Positions 62,221 to 64,000 of a stretch of 64,000 nucleotides of DNA are shown piece by piece. The translations under genes and the position numbers were made by a program. The stretch lies in assembly GCF_008297955.1 (NCBI RefSeq), contig NZ_VTPY01000004.1, positions 310,001 to 374,000 on the forward strand. The letters are read 5' to 3'. Source of the stretch: Billgrantia pellis (GTDB lineage Bacteria > Pseudomonadota > Gammaproteobacteria > Pseudomonadales > Halomonadaceae). The notes under the pieces were generated by a model. That model ran no database searches. It had not been told where the DNA came from and saw only the letters and a program-made list of their open reading frames with translations. Positions within the stretch are counted from its first letter, which is position 1. Each line of letters starts with the position of its first letter.

Positions 62221-62234
62221 TGATCAGCCCCAAT

Positions 62235-62247
62235 CTAACATTGTTAG
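62235..62247. promoter_or_regulatory. TetR-type operator 1
   Basis: CTAACATTGTTAG, a perfect 13-bp palindrome around one central base, lies 15 bases upstream of the efflux-operon start codon. Confidence 0.75.
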
Positions 62248-62268
62248 ACAACAAGGCCGCATGCTAGA

Positions 62269-62281
62269 CTAACAGTGTTAG
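62269..62281. promoter_or_regulatory. TetR-type operator 2
   Basis: CTAACAGTGTTAG, a palindrome identical to operator 1 except at the centre, lies 25 bases before the tetR start codon. Centre-to-centre distance from operator 1 is 34 bp, suiting repression of both divergent promoters. Confidence 0.75.
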
Positions 62282-62306
62282 ATGTCAACCCTCGAAGAGG
62301 AAGAAC

Positions 62307-62957
62307 ATGGCGACAAAGGCACCTAGAATCGAACGCGCCAAGGTCATTGGGACCGCACTGGCGCTACTCGACCGGTATGGGATTGAAGGATTGACGATGC
62401 GAAAGCTGGCACAAGCGCTCCAGATACAAGCCCCTTCGTTGTATTGGCACTTCGAGAGTAAACAGTCGCTTATCGATGGAATGGCCGATGCCCTGGTTGA
62501 CGCTGTGGCACGGGATCTACCTGAAGCACAGCCATGGGAAGAGCGCGTTCGACAAGTCGCCGTAGAACTTCGACTCGCGCTGTTGCAGCATCGCGATGGC
62601 GCACGAGTGTTCGCCGGCACCTATGTCGTTACCGACAACGTGTTGCGCACTGGCGAAGCCATGATCTCCGCTTTCATGCAAGCGGGGGCGGATGCGGAGC
62701 TCGCCGCCACCTCCAGTTTCACCGTGACCTACTATGTGCTGGGCCTGGTGATGGAGGAGCAAGCACTGGGTCCCGAAAGCACTCTGGACCTGGCCGCACG
62801 CAAACAGACGTTTCTCGACTCGGCGCGAGAGAAATACCCGCATAGCTGGGCCGCACGCGAAGCGATCTTTTCCGAAGATTTCAATGCTCGCTTTGAGACT
62901 GGCCTGGATTTGCTCATTGCAGGTATCAAGCAACGAATCGTCGCAGATCATCCTTGA
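62307..62957 (+). CDS. TetR family transcriptional regulator
   Basis: A 216-residue repressor. The N-terminal helix-turn-helix (LTMRKLAQALQIQAPSLYWHFESKQSLIDGM) has the SLYWHF core seen in TetR and relatives. A TetR_C-like ligand domain follows (FAGTYVVTDNVLRTGEAMIS). It is divergent from the efflux operon, with two near-identical palindromes between them, so it is very likely the local repressor, induced by the pump's substrate. Confidence 0.93.
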   Translation: MATKAPRIERAKVIGTALALLDRYGIEGLTMRKLAQALQIQAPSLYWHFESKQSLIDGMADALVDAVARDLPEAQPWEERVRQVAVELRLALLQHRDGARVFAGTYVVTDNVLRTGEAMISAFMQAGADAELAATSSFTVTYYVLGLVMEEQALGPESTLDLAARKQTFLDSAREKYPHSWAAREAIFSEDFNARFETGLDLLIAGIKQRIVADHP

Positions 62958-62989
62958 TCCTTGGCTGTCACTCTTCAGAGGAAGGGTAT

Positions 62990-63358
62990 ATGCATATCGA
63001 CACCAGCCACTTTCCAAGGGTTTGGATATCTTCTACTGGGCCATCCAATTGGGAATCGGAACTGGAGAGCCTGCTGCACCAGGGCGACCGTTTCGTCCTA
63101 CTGACGCGCGAGGTACCGGGCAAGGGGCAGGAAGCCGCGCCAGAAGAGAGAAAGCGCGCCGCTCTGTGGCTCAAACGCAACCGGGAACCCCTCAAGCAAG
63201 TGTGCGCAGGTAGCATCGTCGTCGTCACGAACCCAACCGTTGCGCTATCCCTCCGTGTCGCCTTGGCCCCTCTGGGCAAGGCTTTCGGTTATCCCATCCG
63301 GGTCGTAGAAGAGAGTTCTATCGAAACTGAAATCAATCGCTTACTCGAGAACTCGTGA
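62990..63358 (+). CDS. Conserved-looking hypothetical protein
   Basis: A 122-residue soluble protein with a good ribosome site (GAGGAAGGG) before the ATG. It reads MHIDTSHFPRVWIS, then FVLLTREVPGKGQEAAPEERKRAALWLKRNREPLKQ, then a hydrophobic strand SIVVVTNPTVALSLRVALAPLG and a C-terminal amphipathic helix. The alternating beta/alpha pattern vaguely suggests an STAS-like or small GTPase-like sheet, but I do not recognise the family. It lies 32 bases after tetR on the same strand. Confidence 0.65.
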   Translation: MHIDTSHFPRVWISSTGPSNWESELESLLHQGDRFVLLTREVPGKGQEAAPEERKRAALWLKRNREPLKQVCAGSIVVVTNPTVALSLRVALAPLGKAFGYPIRVVEESSIETEINRLLENS

Positions 63359-63545
63359 CTCGAACTCTTCTGATAGCGTGGTTCGCGCCTGACCATTAGC
63401 GAGCCGTTGCCCACGCGCCGGAGCGAAATGCGTGGCATCATGGCGGTGAACAGGGTGGGCCCACCTTTGCATCCCGTGGGCGGGGGCATCTCGACAGTAC
63501 CGTGGCCCCGTGATATGCCTACCGTGTGTTTGCTACCGCAGCGGA

Positions 63546-63713
63546 ATGTCCGCCATGGCCTTTCATAACCCCGACCCGAAAATGCGTGACATCGAGCAAC
63601 GCAATGCCCGGTTGCGCGCCGGATTCTTTGCCAAGCTGTTTGGCGGTGCCTGGCGTGGATTTCGCAACGCCTTGTCACGCCCGCGATTCCAGCGCCGTCG
63701 ACGTCAACCTTGA
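63546..63713 (+). CDS. Small basic hypothetical protein
   Basis: A 55-residue frame from MSAMAFHNPDPKMRDIEQ through RAGFFAKLFGGAWRGF to a very basic tail RFQRRRRQP. A weak GCGGA precedes the ATG. The amphipathic middle and basic end could form a membrane- or nucleic-acid-binding peptide. No family is recognised and the frame may be fortuitous. Between 63359 and 63977 I see no other gene. Confidence 0.3.
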   Translation: MSAMAFHNPDPKMRDIEQRNARLRAGFFAKLFGGAWRGFRNALSRPRFQRRRRQP

Positions 63714-63977
63714 GGCCGTTCCTCTGCGCTTTCCAATCAACAGCGCCTCGTCACGGTGAGTCATTCGACACGTCGCGTCACGGGGCAAACGTTACTGGTG
63801 CGGTTGCCAAGCGACTGCAGTTAAATTGCTGCAAGCTGCCGGAGCGGTGGGCAGCGACACCGAGATGATCGAGCGCCAGTTCTGTAAGCGATAGCTGGCA
63901 CCGGCGTAAGCGATCTCTCAAAGCCTCGTAATCGAGCGGCTTGGCTCGTGCCTCGTCCTTTTTTCACAGGAATTCAC

Positions 63978-64000
63978 ATGGCACAGAACCTATACGATGA
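63978..64000 (+). CDS. Start of a gene cut by the window edge
   Basis: ATG with AGGA 6 bases upstream opens the frame MAQNLYD at the right edge. Several SAM-dependent methyltransferases begin in a similar way, but seven codons are too few to assign a function. Confidence 0.45.

Noticed and set aside
63760..63977. Short open minus-strand frame near the right edge
   Set aside because: About 60 codons with no start context or recognisable motif; judged chance.
1..64000. CRISPR arrays, tRNA or rRNA genes, integrases and intact insertion sequences
   Set aside because: No regularly spaced repeats, cloverleaf-like segments, rRNA blocks or integrase/transposase motifs were found by reading; only one doubtful transposase relic was noted.

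Overview
The window reads like a chromosome segment of a halophilic gammaproteobacterium, most likely Halomonas or a close relative. This is inferred from gene content: several tripartite tricarboxylate transporters (TTT), an abundance of small-molecule catabolic operons with divergent regulators, two CspA-type cold-shock genes with near-identical leaders, MipA/OmpV, and high GC with a few AT-rich islands. No tRNA, rRNA, CRISPR array, origin or intact insertion sequence was seen.

Layout. 0-6.5 kb: a proline-racemase-family enzyme with an altered active site, an AraC regulator divergent from a TTC38-like TPR protein, a DUF3298 lipoprotein, a YghU-like glutathione transferase and a DsbA-like protein. 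6.6-8.2 kb: an AT-rich island with a frameshifted DUF2254 membrane-protein gene and a possible 45-residue membrane peptide. 8.2-10.9 kb: a tightly overlapped operon of membrane proteins (DUF2157, DUF4401, GDYXXLXY). 11-16 kb: FMN reductase, MscS-type channel, cold-shock gene 1, TauE/SafE permease and an AraC regulator.

16.1-23.6 kb: a sugar-acid operon (COG4091 dehydrogenase-like, TctC, TctB, TctA, OtnK-like kinase, OtnC-like aldolase) with a divergent GntR regulator and repeated operator-like sites. 23.8-25.2 kb: zinT with a Zur-box-like palindrome, and cold-shock gene 2. 25.3-31.6 kb: a second TTT locus of similar design (TctC, TctB, TctA, aldehyde dehydrogenase, beta-hydroxyacid dehydrogenase; divergent AT-rich GntR). 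32-40.4 kb: an EamA transporter, then an M20 amidohydrolase/AbgT/LysR cassette that lies between a complete sensor-kinase gene and a duplicated 115-bp piece of that gene's 3' end. The kinase belongs to a mipA-regulator-kinase operon, with an RND-pump fragment beyond it.

40.5-50.6 kb: an IclR-controlled eight-gene operon combining a peptide-type ABC importer (DppABCDF-like), an alpha/beta hydrolase, a cytoplasmic gamma-glutamyltransferase-like enzyme and an AbrB-type membrane protein. It looks like uptake and intracellular cleavage of a gamma-glutamyl or peptide-like compound. 50.6-55.9 kb: a molybdenum hydroxylase of the isoquinoline-oxidoreductase type (IorA, IorB) with an XdhC-MobA fusion maturation factor and a LysR regulator. 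56-58 kb: a secreted metallo-beta-lactamase-fold hydrolase and an AraC regulator. 58.1-63 kb: an EmrAB-OMF type efflux operon with a divergent TetR and two perfect 13-bp palindromes between them. The right edge holds small uncharacterised genes and the first codons of one more gene.

Overall this is an accessory catabolic region: successive uptake-plus-degradation modules, each paired with its own regulator. All functional names rest on motif recognition and context, not on database searches.
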